A stretch of 26,346 bases of DNA from a virus, in IMG/VR virus record IMGVR_UViG_3300027906_000130, positions 1 to 26,346 of that record; one strand, written 5' to 3'. Positions 8,401-17,097 of this stretch are shown piece by piece. Under the pieces are notes generated by a model. That model made no database searches, had not been told where the DNA came from, and was given only the letters and a program-made list of their open reading frames with translations. The position numbers were made by a program, and so were the translations under genes. Positions within the stretch are counted from its first letter, which is position 1. The number at the start of each line of letters is the position of its first letter.

Positions 8401-10473
8401 AAAAGCATCTGCTGAGTTATCATAACCAAAGTAGCCAAGTTTAGCACTTCCGTCATAATATCTAAATTCAATACCTCTGTCTTTACCGTCATCACTACCA
8501 GGAGCAGAATCGCCGCCTAGTGTAAAGATCGGATCGTCAATAGTTACAGTTGTTGAGTTTGTAGTTGATGTTGTACCGTTAACTGTTAAGTTACCAGTAA
8601 CAATTAGGTTGTCGCCAACCGTAACATCAGAACCACTAGAAGCAACCGTGCTACCAGTGATTGATAAATCAGCCGCTGTAAATACAGCGCCATCAAAACT
8701 ACCAACTTCTGTACCGTCAGTTGTGAAAGTAATCTTTCCATCTGAACCAGTATCTGAAGTAACAACACTTGTGTTTAATTTAGAGATAGTATCTCCTGCC
8801 GCCGAAACCGCGTTATCCGCATAGGCCTTAGTAGCAAGATCTAAGTTATCACTAGGTGTATAAGATGTATGAGCTCTTATCTGTATAGCGCCAGCAGTTG
8901 TGTAACCTACTGTAAGAACTTCAACGTCTGATCCACCACCATTTGCTTGAATGATAATAGCACCATCTTCTGAACCATTTGATACGTCAGTCGCTACACC
9001 TTTAATTTGAGCAAAGGTATGAGCGTTGTCGCCATCGTCTTTACCTTTAAAAGTGATTTGACCTAAAGAATCATTGTCAGCCACTGAAGCAGATTGTTTT
9101 TCGAGCATAATTTCTGCTCCCAATCCGTCAGCGTTTGAGTTAAGCATTCTTAACTGAGGTTTAGAACCACCTGATTGAGACATTAAGATGTCTGAACCAA
9201 TAGTACCGTTTACAGTAATGGCGTCCGCCGCGGCGTCACCTAATACTACAGCACCGTTTAGTGTAGTAGTTCCAGCAACCGTAACAGTAGTATCTACGTC
9301 TAAAGCACCACCCATATGTAGGTTTTCTGCTAGACCCATACCACCGTCAACAATTAAAGCACCAGTAGTATTTGATGTAGAACTTGTAGTATTGTTTAAG
9401 TTCGTTACACCAGTTACGTCTAAAGTACTTCCAACAGTTACGACACCTGCCGCACTTGCTGTAAAGTTACCGTTAACTGATAACTGCCCAGTTGATGTAG
9501 TTGTTCCTCCAATGTGAACGTTTTCAGCAACACCCATACCGCCATCTACAACAACAGCACCACTAGTAGTATTAGTAGCGCCTGTAGTAGCGTTAAAGTT
9601 AGCTTGTCCTGAAGCATCAAGAGTACCAACTGAAGTGTTACCAGTAGCTTGAGCAATAGTTGCCGATCCTACTGTTAAAGTCGTTCCATCGAAAGTAAAG
9701 TTTCCGTCGTCTTCGATAGCACCTGAAGTACCAGCAATAACGACTCTGTTATTAGTCAAATCAGTTACACTAGCAGATGCCATTGTAACGTTTGAAGCAC
9801 TAGCTGAAAATACAGTAGTTGAATCAATTTCAATAGCAACTGATCCAGTTCCACTGTCATCAACAGTAACAGATGTGTTTCCTTCTAAAAGACGTGTAGC
9901 TGATCCTAATTGTGAATCAACGTAGGCTTTAGTAGCCGCGTCTTGTGCCGACGATGGATCAGACACGCCAGTAATTCTATTACTGCCAAGTGCCAAATTC
10001 CCCGCCGGGTTAATAGTAAAATCTCCTGAGCTCGTAGTAATTCCATTCGAGTCAAGAGTGGTATTGTCAACAATTAATGAACCAGCTTGAAAAGCCGCAT
10101 AAGCCGATAATGTTATATTTCCTGCTGTTGTACCTGCTTCAGATGTTGTCGCTACAACGAATTGATCAGCACTTTCGTCCCAACCAATAAACACGTTTGT
10201 ATCGTCACCACGTTCAGTTACAAGACCGGCGTCAACCGCTCCTGAACCTGAAGCACCAGAGGATAATACCATTAAAGGATCAGCTACAGATGTATTCGTT
10301 GAATCAACTGTAGTAGTCGTACCATTAACTGTCAAGTTACCAGATATTGTTAAGTTTGAACCATAAACCATAGACGCCGCTAGTTTACCAGCCGTGACCG
10401 CGTTATCCGCAATCTTAGCCGTTGTAACCGCTGAGTCTGTGATCTGATTCGTTTTAATTCTAGTTACAGGCAT
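5473..10473 (-). CDS. Large modular tail fibre / adhesin protein
   Basis: 1666 residues, rich in Thr, Ser, Gly, Asn and Asp, almost entirely beta-repeat sequence. A module starting SGNLTVNGTTT and ending WDESADQF or similar occurs near residues 44, 626 and 1444. ATKAYVD/ATKAYAD motifs occur near 183, 549 and 889. A TTAQRPGSPAVGMYRFNTT module sits near 1141-1170, followed by a GDGSDTTFTL...LNGVVQ module (about 1187-1250). The last 130 residues (from YADLAECYAAD, about 1540) form a Cys-containing globular domain ending VIGKALESFDGEEGMIEIVVGRM-like sequence, shared with cyanophage fibre proteins in my recollection. AAGGAG precedes the ATG. Two late promoters (10517, 10645) lie upstream and a terminator follows. 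A role in host surface binding is inferred. Confidence 0.8.
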   Translation of the reverse strand: MPVTRIKTNQITDSAVTTAKIADNAVTAGKLAASMVYGSNLTISGNLTVNGTTTTVDSTNTSVADPLMVLSSGASGSGAVDAGLVTERGDDTNVFIGWDESADQFVVATTSEAGTTAGNITLSAYAAFQAGSLIVDNTTLDSNGITTSSGDFTINPAGNLALGSNRITGVSDPSSAQDAATKAYVDSQLGSATRLLEGNTSVTVDDSGTGSVAIEIDSTTVFSASASNVTMASASVTDLTNNRVVIAGTSGAIEDDGNFTFDGTTLTVGSATIAQATGNTSVGTLDASGQANFNATTGATNTTSGAVVVDGGMGVAENVHIGGTTTSTGQLSVNGNFTASAAGVVTVGSTLDVTGVTNLNNTTSSTSNTTGALIVDGGMGLAENLHMGGALDVDTTVTVAGTTTLNGAVVLGDAAADAITVNGTIGSDILMSQSGGSKPQLRMLNSNADGLGAEIMLEKQSASVADNDSLGQITFKGKDDGDNAHTFAQIKGVATDVSNGSEDGAIIIQANGGGSDVEVLTVGYTTAGAIQIRAHTSYTPSDNLDLATKAYADNAVSAAGDTISKLNTSVVTSDTGSDGKITFTTDGTEVGSFDGAVFTAADLSITGSTVASSGSDVTVGDNLIVTGNLTVNGTTSTTNSTTVTIDDPIFTLGGDSAPGSDDGKDRGIEFRYYDGSAKLGYFGYDNSADAFVYLTDVTNSSEVMSGTAGNIVVGSVTSGTLTDGRIVTAGTNGILEDGAGFTYDGTNVTTTGQYIGAGLDISGAGDVAGNFTVATNKFVVTATSGNTQVGGTLTSTGVITADATTSSTSNSSGSMVVNGGLGVAENLHMGGNLDTDGSGTFGGTLTASAAFAANGSVTVAGSQTVDMGANRVRNIATPAAATDATTKAYVDGLISSGTTRLSEGNTTATVADSGTGSFAVEVDSTSVLTAASSGVTMNSAVVSDLTDNRIVIAGSAGALEDAATFRFNGTTFDIGSSGSETFQVTVASGNTVVGGTLNTTGKITAANDLEVDGATTLATAKVEDLTSGRVVYAGTGGEIQDSANLTFDGTTVTTTALTVDNISVDGNTISSGSGKLIIEGVAGQEIVVNEASADVDVRVESDNDANALFVEGSTGNVGMGTGTPTTDATLHISATDSMIIPVGTTAQRPGSPAVGMYRFNTTIGAQEIYTGSEWNAGADFTVMTADAFNGDGSDTTFTLSSAGTTSTTLVSLNGVVQIPTTAYAVSGTTLTFTEAPASGDVIDARVLTTTSTITAMQDADADTHINVETTTDADEIQFTAAGTAIAKVTSAGFIPNVNSNGSTGFDLGASNAQWRDLYVSEGSLYVNGKEVIQDDSGTITMGTDANQNLKVAGGSGSGILQLDGGSGIQLLRATTMGSGVGINAHADDSATGVLLPDGAKAANVTIVGNSVKNDVTNENLVLQSNGSGIIQLNDATTCTGNMIVSGNLTVNGSTTTVSSTNTTVEDPLQIWATGQSGSPAYDSGWIVERGSSANVGMIWDESADQFAAINTSEDGTTAGNVTVSSYANMRVDTLTGTATQAQYADLAECYAADAEYAPGTVVGFGGSHEVTMCDTDGCRKIAGIVTSNPAYLMNAEMDAENKCSVALVGRVPCKVTGKVSKGDMMVSNGNGGARAEEDPKMGSVIGKALESFDGEEGMIEIVVGRM

Positions 10474-10516
10474 AGTTCCACAACTCCTTCTTTAATATTA
10501 AAGTATTTTGCAAGTG

Positions 10517-10524
10517 TATTTATT
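10517..10524 (-). promoter_or_regulatory. Late promoter, proximal, for the large fibre gene
   Basis: Minus strand AATAAATA, 43 nt upstream of the ATG at 10473. Confidence 0.6.
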
Positions 10525-10567
10525 CGTTTTTGGGGAATTAGTACACCTACTGTTAATTTTTAGATCC

Positions 10568-10594
10568 CTAGGAGACCGTGTAATTTTGGAGCAT
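10568..10594 (-). other. Possible 8-codon leader ORF
   Basis: In the 228-nt gap between the 477- and 1666-residue fibre genes, minus-strand AAGGTGG is followed 5 nt later by an ATG opening an 8-codon frame (MLQNYTVS, stop TAG). It lies between the two late promoters, so only the distal transcript would carry it. The rest of the gap shows no other gene. Such a short frame can arise by chance. Confidence 0.25.
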
Positions 10595-10644
10595 TACTGC
10601 CACCTTGCTTTATGTAGAATGTACATTATAAAGCTCGATATTAT

Positions 10645-10652
10645 TATTTATC
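10645..10652 (-). promoter_or_regulatory. Late promoter, distal, for the large fibre gene
   Basis: Minus strand GATAAATA, about 170 nt upstream of the ATG at 10473 and about 50 nt past the stop of the preceding gene (10702). It gives a longer leader than the proximal promoter. Confidence 0.55.
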
Positions 10653-10701
10653 GGAATTATGGAATATTAATATGATCAGGTTTAATTAGTGGAGATCTGG
10701 G

Positions 10702-12135
10702 TTAGCTTACAGTAGCATTTTGACGGGCTAATACCACCCAACCAGTGGATTGATAAAGTAGTGTGATAGTGTCCTCAACATCGTTGAATACAATTTGTGT
10801 TCCGTTTACAAAGCTAGTTGGAGTAACAGTAGCATTACCACCGTCTACTTTCATTGATATTATTTTAATTTGTCCTTCTGTGCCGTTTGCTAGTGTATAA
10901 GCATTAGAACCGGTTGTTGTTAGTAGTGTAGCTGTTTCTGTTAAACTTATTGCTCCTGGGCCTGTAATATTTTGTACATTATGAGTAAGACCACTTATTG
11001 TTGTTGCTGTACTTGTTACTGTTATCCTGTCTGTTCCTGCTACTGTTATACGAACAGTATCATCATCTGATGTACGTTCTACTTCAACTTTTGTATCAGA
11101 ATCAGCGTCTTGAATCCTATCTAAATATGTAATACTTGAAAATACTTTAGCACTTATTCTGTCACCTACTACAGGTGCTGTTGTAAATGTTAATGTTGTT
11201 CCACTAACTGTATAATCTGTTGTTGGTTCTTGTACCACACCATTTAGTGTTACGATTACAGTATTAGTTGAAGCACTATTACTTAAAGTAAATGTAGTAT
11301 CACTACCATCGCCATCAAATGTGTCATTGGTTAATGTTGCTGTGTCTGGGTCACCAACTCTTACCCAAGTACCATTTTTATAAACTTCAACTATGTCTAA
11401 AGTTGAGTTATATCTAATTTCGCCTTCTTCTGGTGAGCTTGGTCTTTGAGCTGTTGTACCATAAGGTAACTTCATACTTGAAGTAGTATTAATCTTAACA
11501 ATACCTGTACCTTGAGGATCTAAAATTAAATCATCATTAGTAGGCGTTGTTAATGTAGTGCCTTCTGCTGTTATATCTCCTAAAGAACTACTTGCTCCAC
11601 CAACACCAAAAGTTCCTGTGTATCTAGCTCCTGAAACATAAACTGACTTGCCTGTAAAGTTTACACCATTAGGTAAATTACTACCAATAAAGTGTACAAC
11701 ACCAGATTGGTAATCAAAGAACCATTCGTCATTGTTACCAGAACCTGTAGCAAATACTTGAGTTCCTCCACTTGCGGCGTTGGCCGCATCACCGGAAGTA
11801 TGTATATAAACTTTTAACTGATAAGTTGAACCTATCTCAGGTGGAATCCAATCTGTTAATCCTGTTTTCCAAGTTCTGTTAGCGGCCGCTGTACCGTCAT
11901 TAGTACATTCATCTGGAAGACTTGTAGGATAAACTGTTACTACCGCTGTATTAGATCCTGGCATAACAGTAGGTATATCACTTGCTTGTTGCCAAACTTT
12001 ATCTCCTCTTAATAGTAAAGGAGATGCTATAGCTTCGTTAGGTGCTTTCTTGGCCGCATTGGTATCAGTTTTAGTAGCACCGTAACCTAACTTCTTCCAA
12101 AGATAGTCTACTTTTTTAGCGTCTGATATAGCCAT
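10702..12135 (-). CDS. Virion structural / tail fibre protein
   Basis: 477 residues. The N-terminus (MAISDAKKVDYLWKKLGYG, then KAPNEAIASPLLLRG) is one I recall from structural proteins of marine T4-like phages. A globular part around residues 60-190 includes an EWFFDYQSGVVHFIGSNLP segment. After that come shared fibre modules: LPYGTTAQRPSSPEEGEIRY (about 225-245), YKNGTWVRV, and GDGSDTTFTL...LNGVVQ (about 275-335), both also in the 1666-residue protein. The C-terminal 80 residues are a further beta-rich domain. It starts 2 nt after the stop of the 1144-residue gene and is probably co-transcribed with it from the promoter at 15646. No terminator is evident after its stop. Confidence 0.75.
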   Translation of the reverse strand: MAISDAKKVDYLWKKLGYGATKTDTNAAKKAPNEAIASPLLLRGDKVWQQASDIPTVMPGSNTAVVTVYPTSLPDECTNDGTAAANRTWKTGLTDWIPPEIGSTYQLKVYIHTSGDAANAASGGTQVFATGSGNNDEWFFDYQSGVVHFIGSNLPNGVNFTGKSVYVSGARYTGTFGVGGASSSLGDITAEGTTLTTPTNDDLILDPQGTGIVKINTTSSMKLPYGTTAQRPSSPEEGEIRYNSTLDIVEVYKNGTWVRVGDPDTATLTNDTFDGDGSDTTFTLSNSASTNTVIVTLNGVVQEPTTDYTVSGTTLTFTTAPVVGDRISAKVFSSITYLDRIQDADSDTKVEVERTSDDDTVRITVAGTDRITVTSTATTISGLTHNVQNITGPGAISLTETATLLTTTGSNAYTLANGTEGQIKIISMKVDGGNATVTPTSFVNGTQIVFNDVEDTITLLYQSTGWVVLARQNATVS

Positions 12136-12137
12136 CT

Positions 12138-15100
12138 TTAAGCATCCTCAATTTCTAAAGCAGTAATTGAATCACCACTTACTAATTTGATTCTAACTAA
12201 AACAGTATTACCTGTAGTGTTAGCCATATTCTCAGAACCAAGTGTTAATGTACTACTTTCATTTGATACTGTTGAACCTGTAGTTACTCTATCTCCTGGT
12301 GTATTAGCACAACCATTTGATCCGTTACCACCTGCTCCTGTATTACTACCAGGAACACCTGATCCAGCGTAAGTATCTGTAGCATCTATCCAGCCATTTA
12401 AACCACTAGCACTATCAATAGCCGAGCCTGGTGCCGCAATCCATACACCTGATAGTTTTCCGCTAAATTTAAACTTAAAGTTAGCCGCCGGTGTTCTACG
12501 GAAAGCAAAAGTATAATATTGTGCTCCACTTCTTCCTGAATTTAAATCAGGACCTACTGGTAAGTAACCAGAACTTAAATCTGTTGTATAATGTTGTAGT
12601 GTACCAAATCTACAAATTGCTTCTTGTGTTCCTGCTACTGTAACAGCACCACTCCAAGCATTACTTGTATAATAATTTGTACTTCCTGTGAAACTAGGTG
12701 TATCACTAGCAGTACCAAAACCTGTAATTCTTACGCCATCGTCTGTATGTGTACTTCCGTTACCTAAACTATCTTCTACTGGAATACCTGCTTCGTTATC
12801 CATAAGTGTTAATGAGTTTGAGTATAACTGAATATTTGTACTTGCTGTACTGTAAGAACTTGTACCATTACAGTTACTAGCTCTCATTTTAATTTGTTGT
12901 ACAGCACGTCTTTGAGTGTTAATAAGAGGTACTGTTAAAACTCCTAAAGTATAAGCACTTCCAACACCTGTGTTTACTTTTGGTATTCCACTATCTAACA
13001 TTGTTGTACTACCATCAACATTAGCGTATGTAAAATTCAAATTTGATATAATTGAACCTGATGTTCCTTCTTGGTTACTTCCTGGATCAACTTCAACTGG
13101 AGAACTTGTATCTCTGTATGCTTGTCCAGTAAAGTTTGCCACTGTGGCTCCTGTAATAGTAACACTTGGAGAACCTGTATTATAATAAGGTATTCCTGAA
13201 ATATATCTTTTAGATCCTGCTGTGCCTTCTGCTATTGTTCCTATTGTTGCTGTAGGACTTGACGTCATATCATCTTTAACAATGTGAACTACATTAGTGT
13301 TTCCACCTCCTGAACTTTCCAGTCTTTGAGCACTAGATCCAATACTATAATCAGATAATGCTTCAGTTATTTTTGCTGTTGCTACAAGATATGCTCTTTG
13401 TGGGTAAGAAGAAACTACTTGATCATAATCTCTATGATTTGTTATTACCAACGTGTCATCTGTTGTATTATTAGCACCACCTTCTGATGTTGTAAAAGTT
13501 CTAGCACCTTTACTTACATTATTAATTTTTGATGTAAGTGTTTGATTTGTACCATCATAGTGGTTAGTTATAAAGTTTGACACAGTATTTGTGTCAAGTG
13601 TAGAAGTACTTGTATAACGTCTAGATGTTGATGTGCTTAACGAATCTCCTGGAGATTGAGATGTAAATGAACTTGTATTGTCTGTAAATCCATGACATAA
13701 TTTTGGTGAACTACCTTGGTATGAATCATTTAATGTTAAACTCTTAGTACTTAAATTTGCCGGTGCCGACGGAACAGAATTCATTTGGAATGTTATTCCT
13801 GTATATGAATCTGATTGTGCTGTTATGTCTGGTGTAGCATTTACTGTAAGATTTAAATTATAATTACCTGATGATTTTCCAGCATAGTTATGAGTTATAG
13901 CATTACCTACTGTACCTGCTGTTGATCCGTCTTCAGTTGGTGTATCATTAGAACTTCCATCTGCCCAGTTAATTGTGTAACTAGCGGCCGGTGAACTTAC
14001 TACCGGACTAACAGCATTAGTCATTGTAACTAACGCTCTATTGTTTCCATCTAAGTCTGTATAATCATATATGTCGTATTGGTTATCACTATTTCCTGTG
14101 CTTACTGTTACAGCTGATGCTGTAGCACTAGCTCTCATATCTGGTTCAACGTGTACTGTAAAGTTTGAACTACTAAATGGCGAACTAGAGTGGTCACTTA
14201 AAACTTCTAACTTACCTGTGTAGTCTACAGCCGTTCCTGAATTTTGATTTGAATTTGTTAGTTGGTATGTATGATTTATTGTTCTGTTTGTATCACCAGA
14301 GGAATTTGACCCAGTATTAACTGTTGATGTTGTTCCATCACCCCAAGTATATTTGTATTGAATTCCGTATGTTGAATAAGAACCAATTGTATTTTCTGTA
14401 GTGTTTGTAAATGTTACAGGGTGTCCATTTGTTCCTGATTCGTTAATACCACTTGTACTCGACAACGTTACTGTTGGAGTATGTGTATCATAAATTTTGT
14501 TTGATGTTGTATTTGATGTAGGTGTGTCACTTGGCAATGCTGTACTATGACTATCAAGTGTTAACCTTACTACTCTTGTTTGTTCTTGTTCAGTACTTGC
14601 TGTAAATGTGTGAGCCAGTCTTGCTCCACCTGATCCACCTGCTGACGAATCACTACTAATAACATCATCTGATTCGCTGTCGCCCCAATCCCAAGTATAT
14701 TGAACTGTTGCTCCACTTGTATTTGTTGTATTATTCTGGAAGTAAACTGTAGCACCATCGTCCCATTGTGTAATAGGAGAGCCACCTGTTGGGTTGGCGT
14801 ATGCGGCAAATCCTGTTGAAGGTGTTGCTGTGTATATAACAATATAACTAGCTCTTGTTTTGCTTACACTTGAACCTGTTCCACTACCACTATTATTTTT
14901 TGCTGTTACTGTTACAGTAAAAGGTGAATTAGTGTTTGAATTGTAAGTATGTGAAGGTGTGCTGTCTGTTGTATTAGTTGTTGCTGTTTCTCCAGTACCC
15001 CAATCAATATCATAATGTGTAGGATTACCGTCTGTTGAAATTGTAAGTGTTACGTTTAATCCAGCACCGCCTGTTGTTACGTTTGCTGTAAAATCAACAT

Positions 15101-15572
15101 TAGCAACGGCAGTATTATTAATGATATTATTTGTTAATTCGTTTAAGTCGTCAATAGCTGTACTAACATTAGTAGTATCTGTCCAAGTAGAAATAGAACC
15201 TGTTGGATATAATGAACTGTCATCTGGCCAACTTAATGTAACATCTCTACCAGTAACTAATCCGCCACCACCAACATCTACCCAGGATAAGTTTCCTGAA
15301 CCGTCTGTTTTTAGTACTTGGTTTGAGGATCCACCAGTTATTGTAATATCACCAACAGCACCTAAATCTAAGTCGCCACCAACCGCTCGGATTGATCTTC
15401 CTTCTAAGGTAATGTTATCTACTTGTAAACTTTTTGTGGGGGAGTTAGTGTTTATACCAATACGGTCATTGACTACATCTATGTATAATAGGTCTGTTTC
15501 AAATGCTATATCGGTACCTAATCGCTCAAGGTTAGCCTTAAGCATAGCACCAGAAATTCTTCCAATTGCCAT
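12138..15572 (-). CDS. Large fibre protein with PKD-like domains
   Basis: 1144 residues. The N-terminus (MAIGRISGAMLKANLERLGTD, then DRIGINTNSPTKSLQV near 36-51) resembles the anchoring end of marine phage fibre proteins. Residues about 160-580 contain four Ig-like segments with PKD hallmarks, a WGDG-type turn and a later HTY/HNY strand: WGTGETA...SHTY (about 191-210), WDWGDSES...AHTF (295-323), YTWGDGTTS...NHTY (408-436) and INWADGSS...THNY (534-563). PKD domains are found in secreted and surface proteins, often carbohydrate-binding. The C-terminal 130 residues include a Gly-rich GAGGNGSNGCANTPGD stretch seen in related fibres. AAGGAG lies before the ATG. A late promoter and a leader with small hairpins lie upstream. 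A receptor-binding role is inferred. Confidence 0.75.
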   Translation of the reverse strand: MAIGRISGAMLKANLERLGTDIAFETDLLYIDVVNDRIGINTNSPTKSLQVDNITLEGRSIRAVGGDLDLGAVGDITITGGSSNQVLKTDGSGNLSWVDVGGGGLVTGRDVTLSWPDDSSLYPTGSISTWTDTTNVSTAIDDLNELTNNIINNTAVANVDFTANVTTGGAGLNVTLTISTDGNPTHYDIDWGTGETATTNTTDSTPSHTYNSNTNSPFTVTVTAKNNSGSGTGSSVSKTRASYIVIYTATPSTGFAAYANPTGGSPITQWDDGATVYFQNNTTNTSGATVQYTWDWGDSESDDVISSDSSAGGSGGARLAHTFTASTEQEQTRVVRLTLDSHSTALPSDTPTSNTTSNKIYDTHTPTVTLSSTSGINESGTNGHPVTFTNTTENTIGSYSTYGIQYKYTWGDGTTSTVNTGSNSSGDTNRTINHTYQLTNSNQNSGTAVDYTGKLEVLSDHSSSPFSSSNFTVHVEPDMRASATASAVTVSTGNSDNQYDIYDYTDLDGNNRALVTMTNAVSPVVSSPAASYTINWADGSSNDTPTEDGSTAGTVGNAITHNYAGKSSGNYNLNLTVNATPDITAQSDSYTGITFQMNSVPSAPANLSTKSLTLNDSYQGSSPKLCHGFTDNTSSFTSQSPGDSLSTSTSRRYTSTSTLDTNTVSNFITNHYDGTNQTLTSKINNVSKGARTFTTSEGGANNTTDDTLVITNHRDYDQVVSSYPQRAYLVATAKITEALSDYSIGSSAQRLESSGGGNTNVVHIVKDDMTSSPTATIGTIAEGTAGSKRYISGIPYYNTGSPSVTITGATVANFTGQAYRDTSSPVEVDPGSNQEGTSGSIISNLNFTYANVDGSTTMLDSGIPKVNTGVGSAYTLGVLTVPLINTQRRAVQQIKMRASNCNGTSSYSTASTNIQLYSNSLTLMDNEAGIPVEDSLGNGSTHTDDGVRITGFGTASDTPSFTGSTNYYTSNAWSGAVTVAGTQEAICRFGTLQHYTTDLSSGYLPVGPDLNSGRSGAQYYTFAFRRTPAANFKFKFSGKLSGVWIAAPGSAIDSASGLNGWIDATDTYAGSGVPGSNTGAGGNGSNGCANTPGDRVTTGSTVSNESSTLTLGSENMANTTGNTVLVRIKLVSGDSITALEIEDA

Positions 15573-15645
15573 TTTATCTCCTTCACCTCATTTCATTCCA
15601 GGGTGAGCCCGGGTATAATATAACAGAGTTACTCTGCTACATTGT
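15573..15645 (-). promoter_or_regulatory. Leader with two hairpins before the PKD fibre gene
   Basis: Between the late promoter and AAGGAG the leader can form CAGAG-TAA-CTCTG (15624-15636) and a GC-rich hairpin from the CCAGGG and CCCGGG segments (15598-15613). No terminator-type T run follows, so they are more likely translation or stability elements, if functional. Confidence 0.4.
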
Positions 15646-15653
15646 TATTTATA
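15646..15653 (-). promoter_or_regulatory. Late promoter (exact TATAAATA)
   Basis: An exact copy of the T4 late consensus on the minus strand, immediately after the amidinotransferase stop codon (15654-15656) and 73 nt before the ATG at 15572. It would drive the 1144- and 477-residue fibre genes. Confidence 0.75.
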
Positions 15654-16670
15654 TTAATAATCAATGTAAGTTTCAATCGTGCCTTCGCGGTATAAATCCT
15701 GTGTAATACAATGTACTCCGCCGTCCCAAAAATACCTATGTCTAAAGTTGAATACAATAGGCTCTACGTTATGGCGTTTAAAAGCGTCAAATATCTGCTT
15801 ATTGTAGTTGTTACATATTATTAAATTCTCATTTATTGACAGCATATTAACATCAAATATTGTTTCTTCTACATATCCTACCCAATGATTTAACCACTGA
15901 TTAACAAATCCAATAAGCTCTAAATTATTCTCTTCTCCAGGCACCCACCATTTGCCATCCACTTTTTTCTTAACTTTATAAAAGTCAGATAGTGTATCAA
16001 ACGGATTTTCAGGTACTGTTATAACTTCCCAGCCTGGAAATGTTTTAGTATAATCTTGTACATCTCCAAGGGTAATTATTAGTCCAGGTTTAACTACACA
16101 AAAACTACCATCACTATGATATCCTCTATGAGAAATATGTACTCTAAATCCTTCACTTTCCCATTTACTTTTAATTTCTTCTACATTTGAATTGTTAAAT
16201 CTGCTAGGATCATTTACAATGTAATCCCAAAATATATCTTTACCTACTCTACAAATATTAGCTGTAGTTAAAAGTGATCCTTGATCGCTTCCTTCCCAAT
16301 CTCTAATAAAAGTATTACTAGGATCTATATTTTTAAAAATACTTTCGTACATACCCCTATGTCCATCAGTACCATATATAGTTTCTCCTACTACAGCATA
16401 ATGATCACGAGGTGTTACAGGTGGATGTACTTCTTCAATTAAATTAAAATTATCTTCATTGAACTCTGGTCTATAAGTTGTTACACCATGTTCTTTTAAT
16501 ATAGATTCTAGTTTTTGGAAATCTTCTTCTGTTTCGTCTGCTATTCTTTTTAGAGGATCTAAAACTTTAGGAATAGAAACGTGTTTTGTAAAATAATCGC
16601 TAGTGAAATGTTTACCTAGTAAACAATGTTTTAGTTGATGAAATGTAGCATATCCCTTGATAGGAATCAT
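15654..16670 (-). CDS. Amidinotransferase-family protein (guanidino-group-modifying)
   Basis: 338 residues. Three motifs match the amidinotransferase / arginine deiminase superfamily: RVGKDIF with D145, YHSDGSF with H185 and D187, and GGVHCIT with C321. These correspond to the Asp-His-Cys triad of glycine and inosamine amidinotransferases. PRDHYAVVG (87-95) also fits the family's early PRD segment. Such enzymes move the amidino group of arginine to an amine; the acceptor here is unknown. The length is close to that of bacterial members. It lies at the end of a late unit of virion genes (starting at the promoter 18168-18175) and 12 nt after the stop of 16682-17095, with AGG about 7 nt before the ATG. 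Context suggests late expression, not a typical early metabolic gene. Confidence 0.8.
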   Translation of the reverse strand: MIPIKGYATFHQLKHCLLGKHFTSDYFTKHVSIPKVLDPLKRIADETEEDFQKLESILKEHGVTTYRPEFNEDNFNLIEEVHPPVTPRDHYAVVGETIYGTDGHRGMYESIFKNIDPSNTFIRDWEGSDQGSLLTTANICRVGKDIFWDYIVNDPSRFNNSNVEEIKSKWESEGFRVHISHRGYHSDGSFCVVKPGLIITLGDVQDYTKTFPGWEVITVPENPFDTLSDFYKVKKKVDGKWWVPGEENNLELIGFVNQWLNHWVGYVEETIFDVNMLSINENLIICNNYNKQIFDAFKRHNVEPIVFNFRHRYFWDGGVHCITQDLYREGTIETYIDY

Positions 16671-16681
16671 GGACTAACCTA

Positions 16682-17095
16682 CTATGCTAAAGTGCCAGTT
16701 ACCGTACTGTCAAATCCTACAAGAGCATAAACTCTATGAGTGTTCGGTGGAGCACTTGTAAATGTAATATCTCTACCTGAAATTGTGTAAGCCTGATCAG
16801 GCTCTTGTACAACGTTACCTACAACAACAATAACATTATTTTCGTCTGCTGGTGCTGTAGTAAAAAAGTTATTAAAGGCTGTAGTTGACCCGTCACCAGT
16901 TGTAGTTCCGTCTTTAATAACAGATAACGTACCTTGTGGTGTTACAGATCTAAAAGCAGAACCATCGTAGTATTCCATTCTATTTGTAGTTTCATTAAAA
17001 CGAAATGTTCCTTTACCAGCAACAGCTGGTCTTTCTGCTGTAGTACCAGATGCTGTAGAAATTCCTTTTGATTTGGACTTTAAAAAATATCCCAT
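16682..17095 (-). CDS. Small fibre-module virion protein
   Basis: 137 residues made of two modules also found in the large fibres: SGTTAERPAVAGKGTFRFNE with YYDGSAF (about 17-50) and GDGSTTAFNNF...GNVVQEPDQAYTISG (about 65-115). The short basic N-terminus (MGYFLKSKSKG) may be the attachment end. It begins 2 nt after the stop of 17098-17406, in the same late unit. A small fibre or fibre-tip subunit is inferred; no enzymatic signature is seen. Confidence 0.7.
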   Translation of the reverse strand: MGYFLKSKSKGISTASGTTAERPAVAGKGTFRFNETTNRMEYYDGSAFRSVTPQGTLSVIKDGTTTGDGSTTAFNNFFTTAPADENNVIVVVGNVVQEPDQAYTISGRDITFTSAPPNTHRVYALVGFDSTVTGTLA

Positions 17096-17097
17096 TT

